From Tetraselmis striata (taxonomy: Eukaryota > Chlorophyta > Chlorodendrophyceae > Chlorodendrales > Chlorodendraceae), in assembly GCA_006384855.1 (NCBI GenBank), contig VCJN01003098.1, positions 62,001 through 126,000 of the forward strand: a stretch of 64,000 bases of DNA, written 5' to 3'. Both the position numbers and the translations under genes were made by a program. The notes below the pieces were generated by a model. It did no database searches, was not told the DNA's origin, and saw only the letters and a list, made by a program, of their open reading frames with translations. This document shows, piece after piece, positions 1 to 10,790 of this stretch (position 1 is its first letter; each line of letters begins with the position of its first letter).

Positions 1-2800
1 CACACCCCATAGCAGGTCAAAACCACTTTCACTAGAATTATCCAGCGAAGCGTCGATTTTTCGGCGGTGAGCTTTATTGTCGTACGGGTACCCGTATAGT
101 GCAGCGGATCGGGCCTATAGGTGCATGACTAAAGCGCTTATCTACTAAAATGTACTACTAAGTACTATAGTCCACCCATCCACCCACCCGCCCACCCGTC
201 CGCCCACGGTCCTTAATTACACAGCAGTCCGATTACGATCTCACGGTTGGGAGGCTATGAGTACTGGTACTCGCTACTCGCTGTTGGTACTGTTGGTATT
301 GGTATTGGTACTCGCTACTCGCTGCTGGTAATGGAAAAAAAAACTCTGGTACTTCCAAGCGCTGGCAATGCAAACGCTCGCTGCTAGTACTTCAAAGCGC
401 TGGCAATGCAATTCATGGAACTGTAGGCCAGTGATATAGAACCCGTTCTTTTAAAATTTTCTGAAAAATCGACGCATCGCTGATTCAACTGCCAAGTTAC
501 TTCATACTCATATATCTCGCAGCATATATAACATCATTGGGGTATGAACCTGATGCCAAATATCCAGCGAGAATTTGCTTTGCCGTAGTGCAGCTCCAGC
601 ACATCTCCATGTAAATCATACACCTCGTTGACTTTGTGAGAAAACTGTCCCTTTCTAGCATCCATATGGCCTTGCAGGCTTCAGAGTTCTAAACCCATTG
701 ATGGAATGGTCTCTGCATGTGCCTCTGCGAAGAGCCCAGTCCTCATCCAAAAGGAATTGCTTCACCACCTCCAGCATGTTTCGTGCAACATCAACAATGA
801 CTGAATTACGCTATGCGCTGACAATGCTGTCGAGCGGGGGCAAAAGGAAGGGGAAAGGGGGGGATGCATCACCTCACAGACATTCAAGTCGTAGTAAACT
901 TGCACGGTTGAGGTGTGGCGGGGCGCGGCTGGCGCAGTGACTCGGGTAGTGTCTAGTGTGTCATAGTGCAGCGAGGGCAGCGGCGGTCGTAACTCCAGTC
1001 ACAATCTAGGTGGCCGTACTGATGCTCGTCGCGCGGGCAGCAGTGTACGATATACTTCTTGATGTCCGGGACGTCCAGGTACTGCTCCACATGATACTAC
1101 GTCTCGGTAAGCTCTGACCCGTCCTTAGGTAGCATGTGGTTTTCAGTAGCTTCGACAGCCTCTCGAACGCCGCCGTCTTGATGTTGTGCTTTAGCTTACA
1201 CTCGCAGAGATTGAGCGCGGCTTCCATCAGTACATACGCCCTCGGTACCAGTGTACAATTGACGGCGTATGTTGCGGAAGGGGCCCATGAGCAAGTTTTA
1301 GCAACGGACTAGTAGGCGCCACACAAGGGGAGGGGGAGTGGTTACGATAAGGCTCGCCTCTTCCCGTCGTTGTACTTCCCTCGAGCGTTCCTGGTCCCGG
1401 TACCGAAGTCACACCGCCTCGCGCCAACGTCTCCGCCGTCGTTGTCGCTGCGCCTGTCGTCAGTGGGGTAGGTTGCCTTCCACAACCCCCGCGACAATCT
1501 CTTCGGCGTCGTTGTCGGCGTCGAGAAGTTCGCGTGGGTCTTGTCGGGTGCTCATGCACGCAACAATCTATAAACGAATGCGCATGTAATAAGGAAGCAA
1601 AGCAAATCATCGTTTGCACGTTGCCAGTGCGATACTCTCGGCGCCCATACCTACACTATGAGACAACAACGCCGGCAAGCACCCCCGAAAGCACTAGCAG
1701 TGGGTGCACAAGGGGCGCATCGCCAGTAGGTTGTCAATGGCGCCTTGAGGCAACATGCTAGTGAAATCGATCACGTGTCCTATCGTCAAGTATAGCGGTT
1801 GTATCTCCGACTCAGTTGGCTCTTTTGATTCGCCGTCGTCGTAAATCACCTTCATCACCGGCTCCTAATCCGCCGGGTTTGCGTCCTCGTTATCCCATCT
1901 CCAGCCGCCTCGATGATACATAAGGGTGGCTATCACTAGGCGGCAGTGGGCATACGGCATGTGTAGCGGGATGTCTAGGGGGACTTGGCCCAGAAAGCTC
2001 CCCCTTGTCCCGAAAGTCTTGCTTATGACAGCGTTCACATGAAGTTCGGCATTCATCTCATGCGCTGCCATGCTTGCTGCCATGCCACCATCAGACGACA
2101 CCGAACGCCCCTCCCCGCCGCTGCGTGCGGGGCTGCTTGCTGATTCGTTTTGAGGCGACGAGAGCGGGGGAGAGGGCAGCGGAATCGATGGCGGCGGCGA
2201 CGGACTGACCCGGTCCGGACGGAGCATACACTGTGAGATTCAGATGTGACATACGGGTGACGAAGCACTACCGTACCGGTACCACTATTATCCGTGAAAG
2301 CTGCTGCTGGTGGCGGCATGTCCATCCAGTTACGTGCGAGTACATCCGGCGTTATTGCCGGCGGGCGATAAATCCTTTTTGTCATCATTCTGGTAGTCGT
2401 ACTAGCCCGGTGAATTGTTACATGGCACTGACGTATAAGGTACAAGGTTGTCCGTGTGGTACCGGGTAGTACCGGGTGGTACCGGGTAGTACGCGATATA
2501 TTTATTAAGCCGGTACCGGGTATCTAGTACGAACCCGGGCTAGTCGTCCTGGGGATAACTACGACTATTAGTACATGGGAGCGCAAATCTCAGCCGTACT
2601 ATTTGGCCAAAGTGGGGAATTTTGTGTACATTATAGCAAGTACTGCTGAACGGGCCTGCCAGCCGTCCGATCAAAGGTCATCAGATGGGCGGTTTGGCTG
2701 CCATGTTTTGCCAAAGAGTGCTCACGTTACATAAATATTCGCGAGGGGGAGGGCGGGGGCAGGCAGCGGTTTGCCGAAGAATGATTGAATTACAATATTC
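1..2800. other. No supportable gene; short degenerate repeats
   Basis: I see no gene that can be defended here. The stretch holds C-rich triplet-like DNA (about 175-210) and imperfect repeats of GGTACTCGCTACTCGCT type (about 245-350). Short open frames exist on both strands but show no recognisable domain. A 21-base segment at 2229-2249 is the reverse complement of 16139-16159, and both lie in frames reading YVTSESHS, so a shared dispersed coding fragment is possible. Confidence 0.5.
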
Positions 2801-2829
2801 GCGACAGCTGCCATCGGGGAATGTGGCCC

Positions 2830-2849
2830 GGGGGGGGGGGGGGGGGGGG
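2830..2849. repeat. Poly(G) run followed by poly(C) and poly(G) runs
   Basis: About 20 consecutive G at 2830-2849, 15 C at about 2880-2894 and 15 G at about 2928-2942 occur within 115 bases. The opposed G and C tracts could fold back on each other or form quadruplexes. Their length is likely uncertain in any assembly. Confidence 0.85.
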
Positions 2850-2959
2850 TGCGGGGGCGGGGGGACCACGCCCGCCCCGCCCCCCCCCCCCCCCGCCCCC
2901 CCTCGCCGCCCGCCGCTCCCGCCCTGTGGGGGGGGGGGGGGGTGGTAAGGGGGCGGGGG

Positions 2960-3235
2960 CTACTGCTTGTTCTTGTTCTTGCGTGCCCGGGGGACCCTCC
3001 GCTTCGACGATCTCGCTGCCTCCGCCTGCGCCTGCGCCTGCGCCTGCGCCTCCGACTCCGCCTCCGACTCCGCGACCGTCAGTTTCTTACCTCGGCGTTT
3101 CTTCACTGGCCTCTTCCGCTTCTTGTCATCCGTCAGTGTCTTCACCACCCCGGGAGGCTGTGCCGTCGACGACGCCGCCATGAGCTTCCTTACCTTCGCG
3201 TCGGGACGCCCCATGTGCCCAGACACCCACAACAA
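2960..3235 (-). CDS. Hypothetical basic protein fragment
   Basis: A minus-strand open frame of 91 codons is rich in Lys and Arg, with a nuclear-localisation-like cluster (KKRKRPVKKRRGKK). It is followed by a Ser/Glu/Ala repeat (SEAESEAQAQAQAQAE) and a second basic cluster at the C-terminus. This composition is what a 3' coding exon of a nuclear protein might look like, but no domain is recognised. The upstream frames at 3254-3682 on the same strand may belong to it, though no splice junction could be settled. It could equally be a chance frame in GC-rich DNA. Confidence 0.22.
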   Translation of the reverse strand: MLWVSGHMGRPDAKVRKLMAASSTAQPPGVVKTLTDDKKRKRPVKKRRGKKLTVAESEAESEAQAQAQAQAEAARSSKRRVPRARKNKNKQ

Positions 3236-3956
3236 GCCACAATCGTTTCGCCTTTAAGCGGCTGAGGATGCGGCCTCCTCGGCCACCACGAGTTGCGCCG
3301 CTGGCACTGTGGAAGCCTTGGCGTTGAGGTGGGCCTTACGGCGCTCCCGGACGAACCTGCGCGCGGCACAAGTTAGCCACGAGTGGGTGCGTGCTAATGT
3401 GGAGGATGGAGTGTTTTGTTGCGCGCCCACCTTGTCACGCGTTTCCTCATGTCTTTCTCGTCCTCCTCGATCCCGGCGGCGCGGACACGCGAGACAACAA
3501 GGCTCGCCGCCCACTTTTGCCCGGGGGGGGGCGAGGTCGGCCATGGCGCTGTGAGCGGTGAAGGGGGGGGGGGGGGGGGCGGCCGAGGTGGAGAAACTAA
3601 CACCCAGTCGACGACCGCCTTCCGCAGCAGTCAACGACACATCGGAGGCGAGGAGCAGCGCGCCACTACTATTTATATGCACGTATTGTCAAGAGCTAGT
3701 CGGTGCGGCATTGTGTCGGTGTAATTTCGCAATGTTTATTGTTGAAGTAGCACGGCGTAATGGATACGGCGAGTGAATCCGGGATAATGTGTGCGACGAA
3801 TGTGCGCGCGCAGCGTTGTGCGGCGGTGTGCGGCGGTGTGCGGCGGTGTGCACCGATGTTAATATAGTGTGAATATTATATCGGCCGTAGACGATCAGGT
3901 CTGGCAGCACCGCCCGTGCTTGTAAATAAGCGACAATGGATCTAGTCTCCCGCTAG

Positions 3957-5110
3957 TCTGTGCACCGCAAGTGCACTCCGCAAGCCTCGCCTCCATCCGC
4001 GTCGGAACCGGTAGTAAGTGTTGTTGTGTGCGCACATCGTGACAACATTACACGGTGGCAATTGCAATTATTAGCGGTGGATAATGTGAAGGCGTTTTCG
4101 AAATCGACAGAGAATGAGGCGGTGCTGGCGGAGTGCATTGGCGGTGCATAGAATAGCGTGTTGCTGGGGTTTTGGCTGCATCGGACGCCGTATTCCCACC
4201 CATCCGGCACGGAATGTCCGGTTTTCACACATTTGTGTGTTAATAAAGCAGTGTGAATATTACGCGTCTTTTACGCCGGGTGGATGGGCATCCGGCGTCC
4301 GATGCACCCCAATTATTTGCAGCACGCTACTCTACGCACCCCCAACGCACTCCGCAAGCCTCGCCTCCATCCGCGTCGGAACCGGTAGTAAGTGTTGTTG
4401 TGTGCGCACATCGTGACAACATTACACGGTGGCAATTGCAATTATTAGCGGTGGATAATGTGAAGGCGTTTTCGAAATCGACAGAGAATGAGGCGGTGCT
4501 GGCGGAGTGCATTGGCGGTGCACAGAATAGCGTGTTGCTGGGGTTTTGGCTGCATCGGACGCCGTATTCCCACCCATCCGGCACGGAATGTCCGGTTTTC
4601 ACACATTTGTGTGTTAATAAAGTGTGAATATTACGCGTCTTTTACGCCGGGTGGGTGGGCATCCGGCGTCCGATGCACCCCAATTATTTGCAGCACGCTA
4701 CTCTACGCACCCCCAACGCACTCCGCAAGCCTCGCCTCCATCCGCGTCGGAACCGGTAGTAAGTGTTGTTGTGTGCGCACATCGTGACAACATTACACGG
4801 TGGCAATTGCAATTAGCGGTGGATAATGTGAAGGCGTTTTCGAAATCGACAGAGAATGAGGCGGTGCTGGCGGAGTGCATTGGCGGTGCACAGAATAGCG
4901 TGTTGCTGGGGTTTTGGCTGCATCGGACGCCGTATTCCCACCCATCCGGCACGGAATGTCCGGTTTTCACACATTTGCGTGTGAATATATATAGTGTGAA
5001 TATTACGTACGCGTCTTTTACGCTGGGTGGATGGGCATCCGGCGTCCGATGCACCCCGAATCTCATCAACACGCTACTCTACGCACCCCCAACGCACTCC
5101 GCCAGCCCCG
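3957..5110. repeat. Tandem array of long-hairpin (foldback) units, about 374 bp each
   Basis: Three near-identical units follow one another. The landmark CACTCCGC recurs at 3974, 4348, 4719 and 5095, giving periods of 374, 371 and 376 bp. Inside each unit, a left arm starting GCGGAGTGCATTGGCGG (about 4131-4212 in unit 1) is repeated inverted about 60 bp further on (about 4272-4354). The arms are roughly 80 bp and clearly alignable with scattered mismatches. The structure resembles a MITE or foldback element amplified as a tandem array. Open frames through it are by-products of the repeat. Confidence 0.85.
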
Positions 5111-5210
5111 CCTCTTTCCGCGCAGGTCCTACGTTCCATTGTATGTATATACATACGTACATGTACTGCTCCGAAACCAGCCCAAACTTAATGAGTGCAC
5201 AAGTGTAAAT

Positions 5211-5246
<36 letters not shown>
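5211..5246. repeat. 36-nt uninterrupted poly(G) run
   Basis: This is the longest homopolymer in the window, immediately downstream of the hairpin array. A second run of 17 G follows at 5340-5356. Confidence 0.95.
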
Positions 5247-5247
<1 letters not shown>

Positions 5248-6095
5248 TGTGGCGGCGGGGCATCCACTCACACATACCCCGGCGATGCATGACAGATATT
5301 ACATGCCGTGGCGGGTCGGCGGGCCGACCCGGCGGGGGAGGGGGGGGGGGGGGGGGCGTCTATTCAACTACACGTGCGACAGTGTCGTTTCGTGGAGCAG
5401 TATATGTGCCCGGCCTCATTTATACCGCCCCCTACCTGCGCTGCATGGTCTACCCCTACGAATTACTTAGCACAAACCGCCATTACTTAATAGGAACCTA
5501 GCACAGCCAGGCTTATATGCCCGCTTTGCCGATCAACTTCTACGCACTTTCCGTCCCTCAACCGCCGGACATGGGGGTTAAGCCGCCAGCCTCGGCAGTT
5601 GCTTAGCCAGACTTGGCATCCCGTACCGTGTCCATGGCTTCGCAGCTCTGCCGCTGGCACACGCCGAGTCCGGCGCTTGCTGCCGCGGGGTTGCGCACGC
5701 ATGCACGCACGGTAATACGCCGCCGACGCCGCCACGCTTACTTCCACCACCTTCGCCAGCCGCAGCTTCGCACGCCTTTCCGCCGACATACGAAACGCAC
5801 GAATCCCCCCCCCCCCCCCCCCGTCCCCGCGTCATGTATATTATATTCGAGGCGACTATGCGGGGCGCAGCACACGCCGCGGCGTGGGTCGGCGGAGCGG
5901 CAGGCGGCGGGAGCCCTAATGGCCGGGCAGTATCCACACCCACACAGGCACCGCCGCTCACCTCCGACGCGGATGAACCGCCTCCCAAAGGAAACATGCC
6001 GGTTGGTGGTAAGCCCAGCAGGCGTGGGGTGCCGGCGCCGGTACTGGTGCGACGGAGCTGTCGCGTCAGGAACCGCACCGCATGTGGAGCAACAC

Positions 6096-6677
6096 ATGGC
6101 GGTGCCGGCCCCACCTATGTCTAGGGCCACCTCCTCACAACACCCCGCCACGACGGCGTCGGCCACCGCCGACGGCGCCGTTGCGGGGGGGGACGCCCTG
6201 CCAGGCGACGATGATGCGCCTGCTGCGCCGCGTCAGGAGGCGGAGGAGGCCGTGGTCGAGGCGACTGATCGGGCTGAGGGGGTTGTCGAGGCGAGCGAGG
6301 CTGCGCTCGCGCCACCCGCCCCGCAGCCACCTGCGGGACATGCCGACTTGCTCGTCGCCATGTTGACCGGAGCACTACGAGCAGTGGCGGGAGGCGGCCA
6401 CATGCACTATCATGTGCGTGTCCTGGCCGGACGCCCGTCATGCGTGGACTGCGGCCAACGGACGGACTGGGAGTGTTGCTGCGACGGCACCCCGGCTTTG
6501 TGCGGCCCCAAGTACCCATGCATGGCGACCCATCAGCGGGCAGTCCCCTGCCCGACCACGGCCACGGTGAGGGCGGTGAGTTCCGCCATGTCAGGGACGC
6601 GTTCCACGACGCGACTCGCGCCGCCGTGTGTGAGGCTTCCGAGAAGGCACGCGCGGCTGGTAGGGTGCGCAGGGTGA
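6096..6677 (+). CDS. Cys-rich zinc-binding tail, piggyBac-transposase-like fragment
   Basis: The frame is open from upstream; the ATG at 6096 is only a convenient start. Residues of about 6430-6530 read CxxCGxRTxxxC, then a Cys pair, then LCGxxxxCxxxH. The key string is CVDCGQRTDWECC followed by ALCG and CMATH. This order of cysteines, Thr and final His is typical of the C-terminal cross-brace domain of piggyBac (DDE_Tnp_1_7) transposases. The preceding part is Ala/Glu-rich and low in complexity. No DDD catalytic core, TTAA termini or inverted repeats were found, so this is at best a relic or domesticated tail. It could also be an unrelated zinc finger. Confidence 0.4.
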   Translation: MAVPAPPMSRATSSQHPATTASATADGAVAGGDALPGDDDAPAAPRQEAEEAVVEATDRAEGVVEASEAALAPPAPQPPAGHADLLVAMLTGALRAVAGGGHMHYHVRVLAGRPSCVDCGQRTDWECCCDGTPALCGPKYPCMATHQRAVPCPTTATVRAVSSAMSGTRSTTRLAPPCVRLPRRHARLVGCAG

Positions 6678-6767
6678 GGCGGCGGACGGCCCAGGAGTTG
6701 AAGGAGAGCGAGACATGCCGTCAGTGAGGTCGGGCGCAATGATATTGGGTGGGGCACACGGACGTGT

Positions 6768-7035
6768 AACACTTGCACTTTGCGCGTACTGCTTGGTTAC
6801 ATCCAGGCTGCGTCACACTATGCAACCGGAAAGGCTGCGTTGCTACTGCAAACGATGCGACGCCTCACTCTGTAGCAACCGCTGCCGCGCCTATCCCACA
6901 GCCGCTGCCCCCCCCCCCCCCCCCCGCGCGGGATCCCCGCCATCAGCAGCTTGCACTTGCACTTTGCGCGTACTGCTGGGTTACATCCAGGCGGCGTCAC
7001 ACCGGAAAGGCTGCGTTGCTACTGCAAACGATGCT
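6768..7035. repeat. Pair of about 90-bp direct repeats
   Basis: The segment starting ACTTGCACTTTGCGCGTACT near 6770 recurs near 6953, and both copies continue through GGAAAGGCTGCGTTGCTACT. The copies are about 180 bp apart, separated by an 18-nt poly(C) run (6908-6925). The second copy lacks a few bases. Confidence 0.8.
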
Positions 7036-7639
7036 ACGCCCATCCCACTCGGGATGCTGAGAGCAGCTAAAGGGCACCGGGGGCGGGGCAAGAGGGAGCA
7101 GGGCCAATGATTGTGGAAGAGCGGGGACCCGCTTGCATGCCATCGTATTATATCTTGCACAATATATGTTGCTGCACTCATATCTCACATCACTAGCTTA
7201 GCTATAGTGATTCCCCCCACCCCCCCCCCCCCCGCACCGCGTACGCACAAGTCTGGGTATACGCATCAACTGCCCGCCGGGATGAGAAACTGGTATTGGT
7301 AGTGTGTCTGTGGGGTGGAGGGGGGGCAAAAGAGCTGCCAATTGCTGCCAAGCTGGTGCGTTACATTGGGGCAGGCGATGGGCAGACAATTGGGGCTCGC
7401 TTCAGAGCATTGTCTAGTGCCTATGCGGCTGCGCCGCCTCCGCCGCATGCAGACTCTGCGGGCTCACCAGCACCGCCACCTCAGTCATGCGGCCCTGCAT
7501 CCCGCAGCCCGCCGCCGTCAGCCAGATCAGAGGTATCCAGAAGCCAGTGCTGGGGTTGTTGCGGCATGACCGCATAGTTTTCAGCGGCTGCCGTCCACAG
7601 CTTGTAATGCATCCCTTTCCGCCGATTCCGTTGTATGCG

Positions 7640-7945
7640 CTGTCTTGGCGCCGCGCTGCCCCGGCCGCCGCGCCTTGGCGCCGCGCTGCCCCGGCCACCG
7701 CGCCTTGGCGCCGCGCTGCCCCGGCCGCCGCGCCTTGGCGCCGCGCTGCCCCGGCCGCCGCGCCTTGGCGCCGCGCTGCCCCGGCCGCCGCGCCTTGGCG
7801 CCGCGCTGCCCCGGCCGCCGCGCCTTGGCGCCGCGCTGCCCCGGCCGCCGCGCCTTGGCGCCGCGCTGCCCCGGCCGCCGCGCCTTGGCGCCGCGCCTTG
7901 GCGCCGCGCTGCCCCGGCCGCTGCGCCTTGGCGCCGCGCTGGGTC
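7640..7945. repeat. 30-bp minisatellite, about 10 units
   Basis: The unit CCTTGGCGCCGCGCTGCCCC plus GGCCGCCGCG repeats head to tail with almost no variation, with one partial unit near 7895. On the minus strand it encodes a 10-residue repeat (GAKARRPGQR in one frame, RRGGRGSAAP in another) within the 3' part of the BED gene. A close relative occurs at 30845-31045 in the opposite orientation. Confidence 0.95.
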
Positions 7946-8287
7946 TAGAGTCCTCCCCTCCCTGGTGAGCGCGTCCACCTGCGCCTTGCGCTCGGGGCCG
8001 TCCTCCTCCGTCACCACATTCTGCAACCCCCACCGCGTGACGAACCACGCAGCTCCTTGCATGCGCTTGTACATGTGCCCAAGCACCGCCTGGGGACGCG
8101 AAGCTCCTTCTCGGTCATGATCGCCTTCACCCGGGCCTCCTCGAGCAGCGGACCGGCGTTAAGAATGGAAAACGTTTCCATGTGGTGCAAGCAGTCCTCC
8201 ATGACCCAGCCGGACTGCACCGTCACCTTGCCTGACCCTGCAGTCATGGAGGGGAATGCCGTCACGCCCACGCCCACGCCCACGCCC

Positions 8288-8307
8288 GGGGGGGGGGGGG
8301 GGGGGGG
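8288..8307. repeat. Poly(G) run inside a predicted intron
   Basis: Twenty G in a row lie just inside the predicted intron after CGAAAG|GTAACC of the minus-strand BED gene, so they read as poly(C) in its transcript. Confidence 0.8.
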
Positions 8308-9331
8308 TTACCTTTCGATTCTTGGACACTGCAAACGAAGGGCGCAACCCGCGTTCAAAGTTGCTGGGGATCGGGACTAAAGCCTGGCGCCGGTCTTCCT
8401 GCTTCATAGCTCGGAATCCAATGTGGCCCTGCACGGTGACAAATTTCCTCCAAAAGTCCCTTCCCAAGCCAAAAATAACAGGTGGAACGGCGCGAGGGGG
8501 AAGAGGTTGATCATGCTGACATAGCCCAGGACCACATGCACATGGCACACGCCATGGCAGCCAGTGTTCTGCTTGGCCTCCGCCAGCCGGGTTGTGTTGA
8601 ACGCACGCCGGGCAAGGTGCGTGATTCACTGGACAAGTCATCGCCTTCATGGACGGGTACCAAGCGAGCCTCCCCGTCCGCATCCACAGGGGGGTGCTCC
8701 TGGGCAGCCGCCATAGCCTCCACAACCTGCCACGCCGACCGGACGGGTGCGTGTGATTCCATACAACCGCAGTTGAGTGGTGCCACCAGCACGCATGCCG
8801 GGCCCACTCACCTCTGAACGCAGAAGGCCCACAATGTCCCCGTCCTCGAAAACAGCGCGCCACTGGGTCGCCCCGCCGTAGTCCTGCAACACCCACTCGG
8901 TAACGACGCCGGTTATCACGCCGTAGTGCCATACTCCCCGGAACTTCTTGGCGATGACCTTCATGTAGAAGTCGCCGGGATCGCCTTTCCATATCACGCC
9001 CTCATCGCGGGTTCGACGCCCGCCGGCGGCCACGCAGGCGCGTCGATGCCCATACCGTCTTCGCCAACGGGGTCCTCCCCCACGCCCATCACATCGTCCA
9101 CCTTCGAGCCGCCGTCGTCCGAGACCGGCGCCGGCGGGCCGTTTCCGACGGCTGCAGCTACTCCTGCTGCCGCCCCTGTTGTTGCTGCTGCTGCTGCTGC
9201 CGCCCCTGCTGCTGCTGCTTGTGATAAGGCGGCCTTGCGGCGCAACTTAGCCGCACGCTTCAACGAGTGGCTACAGTTCGGGAATTTTAGGAAGTGCCGC
9301 TCTCGCGCCATCTTATCACATGTGCCCGTCA

Positions 9332-9818
9332 TGTGACAGTTACACTGTATTGTAACCTGTCATGCGCTATCTTTGGCATAATACAGTACGAGAGCCGGTA
9401 CCACTGAATGATGTACATTCTACGGGTACTAGAGTACGAGTGCGCGCATGTCACGCGCACGAGTACTCGTATATCGGCCTGCTGTATTATATATAATTAT
9501 GTCTGCCTGTCTGTCAGATATATTCTATTCTTGACAGTGCAGGGCATATATTATGTATTGCCGTACAATGACGGGGCTGACGTTCTGCCTTCAGTCTGAC
9601 TCTCCATGGTGACGCCCTTTGCAGTGGGCGTGCTGCTAGTGGTCGGCATGGCCTGATGGCCAATGCCGACGATAGCTAGATTATTAGTAGCAGCGGGTGG
9701 CGACAACTTGTAACAATTGTTCTATGCTGAAAAACACTGTAGCCTCTCGCCTCTGCACCACCACTGCACACCACCTTTGTTTGTCCCTTGCAGTCTCTAT
9801 CCGGCTGAGACTGTCGCA
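9332..9818 (+). repeat. Element A 5' LTR
   Basis: It is 487 bp, starts TGTGACAGTTACACTG and ends CTGTCGCA (TG...CA). It matches the 3' LTR with only a handful of substitutions and one indel, about 99% by eye. Its promoter elements were not resolved. Confidence 0.95.
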
Positions 9819-9819
9819 C

Positions 9820-9828
9820 TGGTTTCGG
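9820..9828 (+). other. Element A primer-binding site
   Basis: TGGTTTCGG begins two bases after the LTR and fits a tRNA 3' end of CCGAAACCA. The same nine bases occur beside the 5' LTRs of B1 and B2. Confidence 0.7.
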
Positions 9829-9890
9829 AGCGAGTGTTAGCTCCAGATTCTTCAAGTCTTCCACTGCAAGTACTCCTCGTTTGTTGTATA

Positions 9891-10790
9891 ATGAGTGACG
9901 TGATGAGGCGCAAGTTTTCGCGCGCACAACTGGCGGCTCGAGAGCGGGACGCAGACACTAAGCTACCCTTCGACTGCGGTGTCACAGCAACTGTGATTGT
10001 TACTTCAGGCACTGGAGCTGGTGCTGAGCGTGACATTATGATGACTGTTGAACCGAATCATAATAGCACTGCTTTTCTGCCCTGTGGGACCTCGACACTT
10101 ATCGACCTGTCAGTTCGCGAACTCGCAGTACGTATGCTGCAAACTGAAACCGGGATCACGATGAATCCGGCTGACCTGAATCTGTTCGACTGTGTGACTA
10201 TCGATGGAACCGACTGCTTTCTGTACGAGGCTCGAGTGAATTATTATGAGCTGAAGAATGATACTCGTTGGCCATACCGTGCTGAGCAGCTGGTGAACGA
10301 TAATCTGATACCGTTTGTTGGACCTCAAGTAGCGGTCGACCCGCCTGCTGATAATGGTCCTCGTTTCCCTGATCGAATCACTGTCGAACCTGGCAATGGT
10401 CGCCCGTCATATACTACCGAGATAGCTGCGCACCTGCGGGGTAAATGGTGTCGTGCCGTTCCCTATGTCGCATCGCAGGCTATACACTCGGCAGTCGTCG
10501 ATAAGTGGTCGAACGTGTATAAGGCCGTGTCGACTTCTGGTATATGGACCAACAAGAGCTACCCTGGCGTACCTGTTACTGTATCGTTCCGTTTTGGCTT
10601 CGACGAGTCACCTTTGTGGGAGGTCGTCGACGACTACATGGCTGTCGACATAGCGACCGAGTTCTACTGTATGGAGCTGAAAGAACGACTACCTGCTACT
10701 GCGACCGAGTTCGTCATAGCCGTTCGTATATCGGCTCAAGTACATGACCTTCAACGAGAAGACTGCATCTATAGCTTCATATGCATATGA
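9891..10790 (+). CDS. Element A gag-like protein (299 aa)
   Basis: The start ATG at 9891 was chosen because the frame upstream lies in the LTR and PBS. The product is 299 residues, begins MSDVMRRKFSRAQLA and is the first frame of the element, where gag belongs. No zinc knuckle or known gag domain is visible; the middle is rich in acidic and aromatic residues with no membrane segment. It is the longest intact frame of element A. A structural (capsid-like) role is inferred from position only. Confidence 0.6.
   Translation: MSDVMRRKFSRAQLAARERDADTKLPFDCGVTATVIVTSGTGAGAERDIMMTVEPNHNSTAFLPCGTSTLIDLSVRELAVRMLQTETGITMNPADLNLFDCVTIDGTDCFLYEARVNYYELKNDTRWPYRAEQLVNDNLIPFVGPQVAVDPPADNGPRFPDRITVEPGNGRPSYTTEIAAHLRGKWCRAVPYVASQAIHSAVVDKWSNVYKAVSTSGIWTNKSYPGVPVTVSFRFGFDESPLWEVVDDYMAVDIATEFYCMELKERLPATATEFVIAVRISAQVHDLQREDCIYSFICI

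Larger units (their letters stand above)
7481..9331 (-). pseudogene. BED-finger transposase-like gene, 3' part (split by element A)
   Basis: Reading leftwards from 9331, the frame continues the BED-type finger begun at 15550-15474: an H and a C lie in MARERHFLKFPNCSH. An Ala-rich linker follows, then a compact domain (GVIWKGDPGDFYMK through KKFRGVWHYGV to DGDIVGLLRSE) with the look of a Tudor/agenet-like chromatin module. A good donor (GAG|GTGAGT, exon end 8812) joins in phase to an exon starting after ..TCAG near 8516 and ending CGAAAG|GTAACC near 8310. A last block contains LGHMYKRM, reminiscent of hAT/DUF659 transposases. Two single-base frame slips (about 9004-9040 and about 8100, in a C run) break the model, and the C-terminal part runs into a 30-bp minisatellite. 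The hAT assignment is inference. Confidence 0.5.

Noticed and set aside
2785-3265. Proline/glycine-rich proteins on the plus strand
   Set aside because: They are translations of poly(G)/poly(C) runs.
7481-8086. Long open frames on both strands through the 30-bp array as independent genes
   Set aside because: A 30-bp GC-rich repeat has no stops in most frames by construction, so open length there is not evidence of coding.
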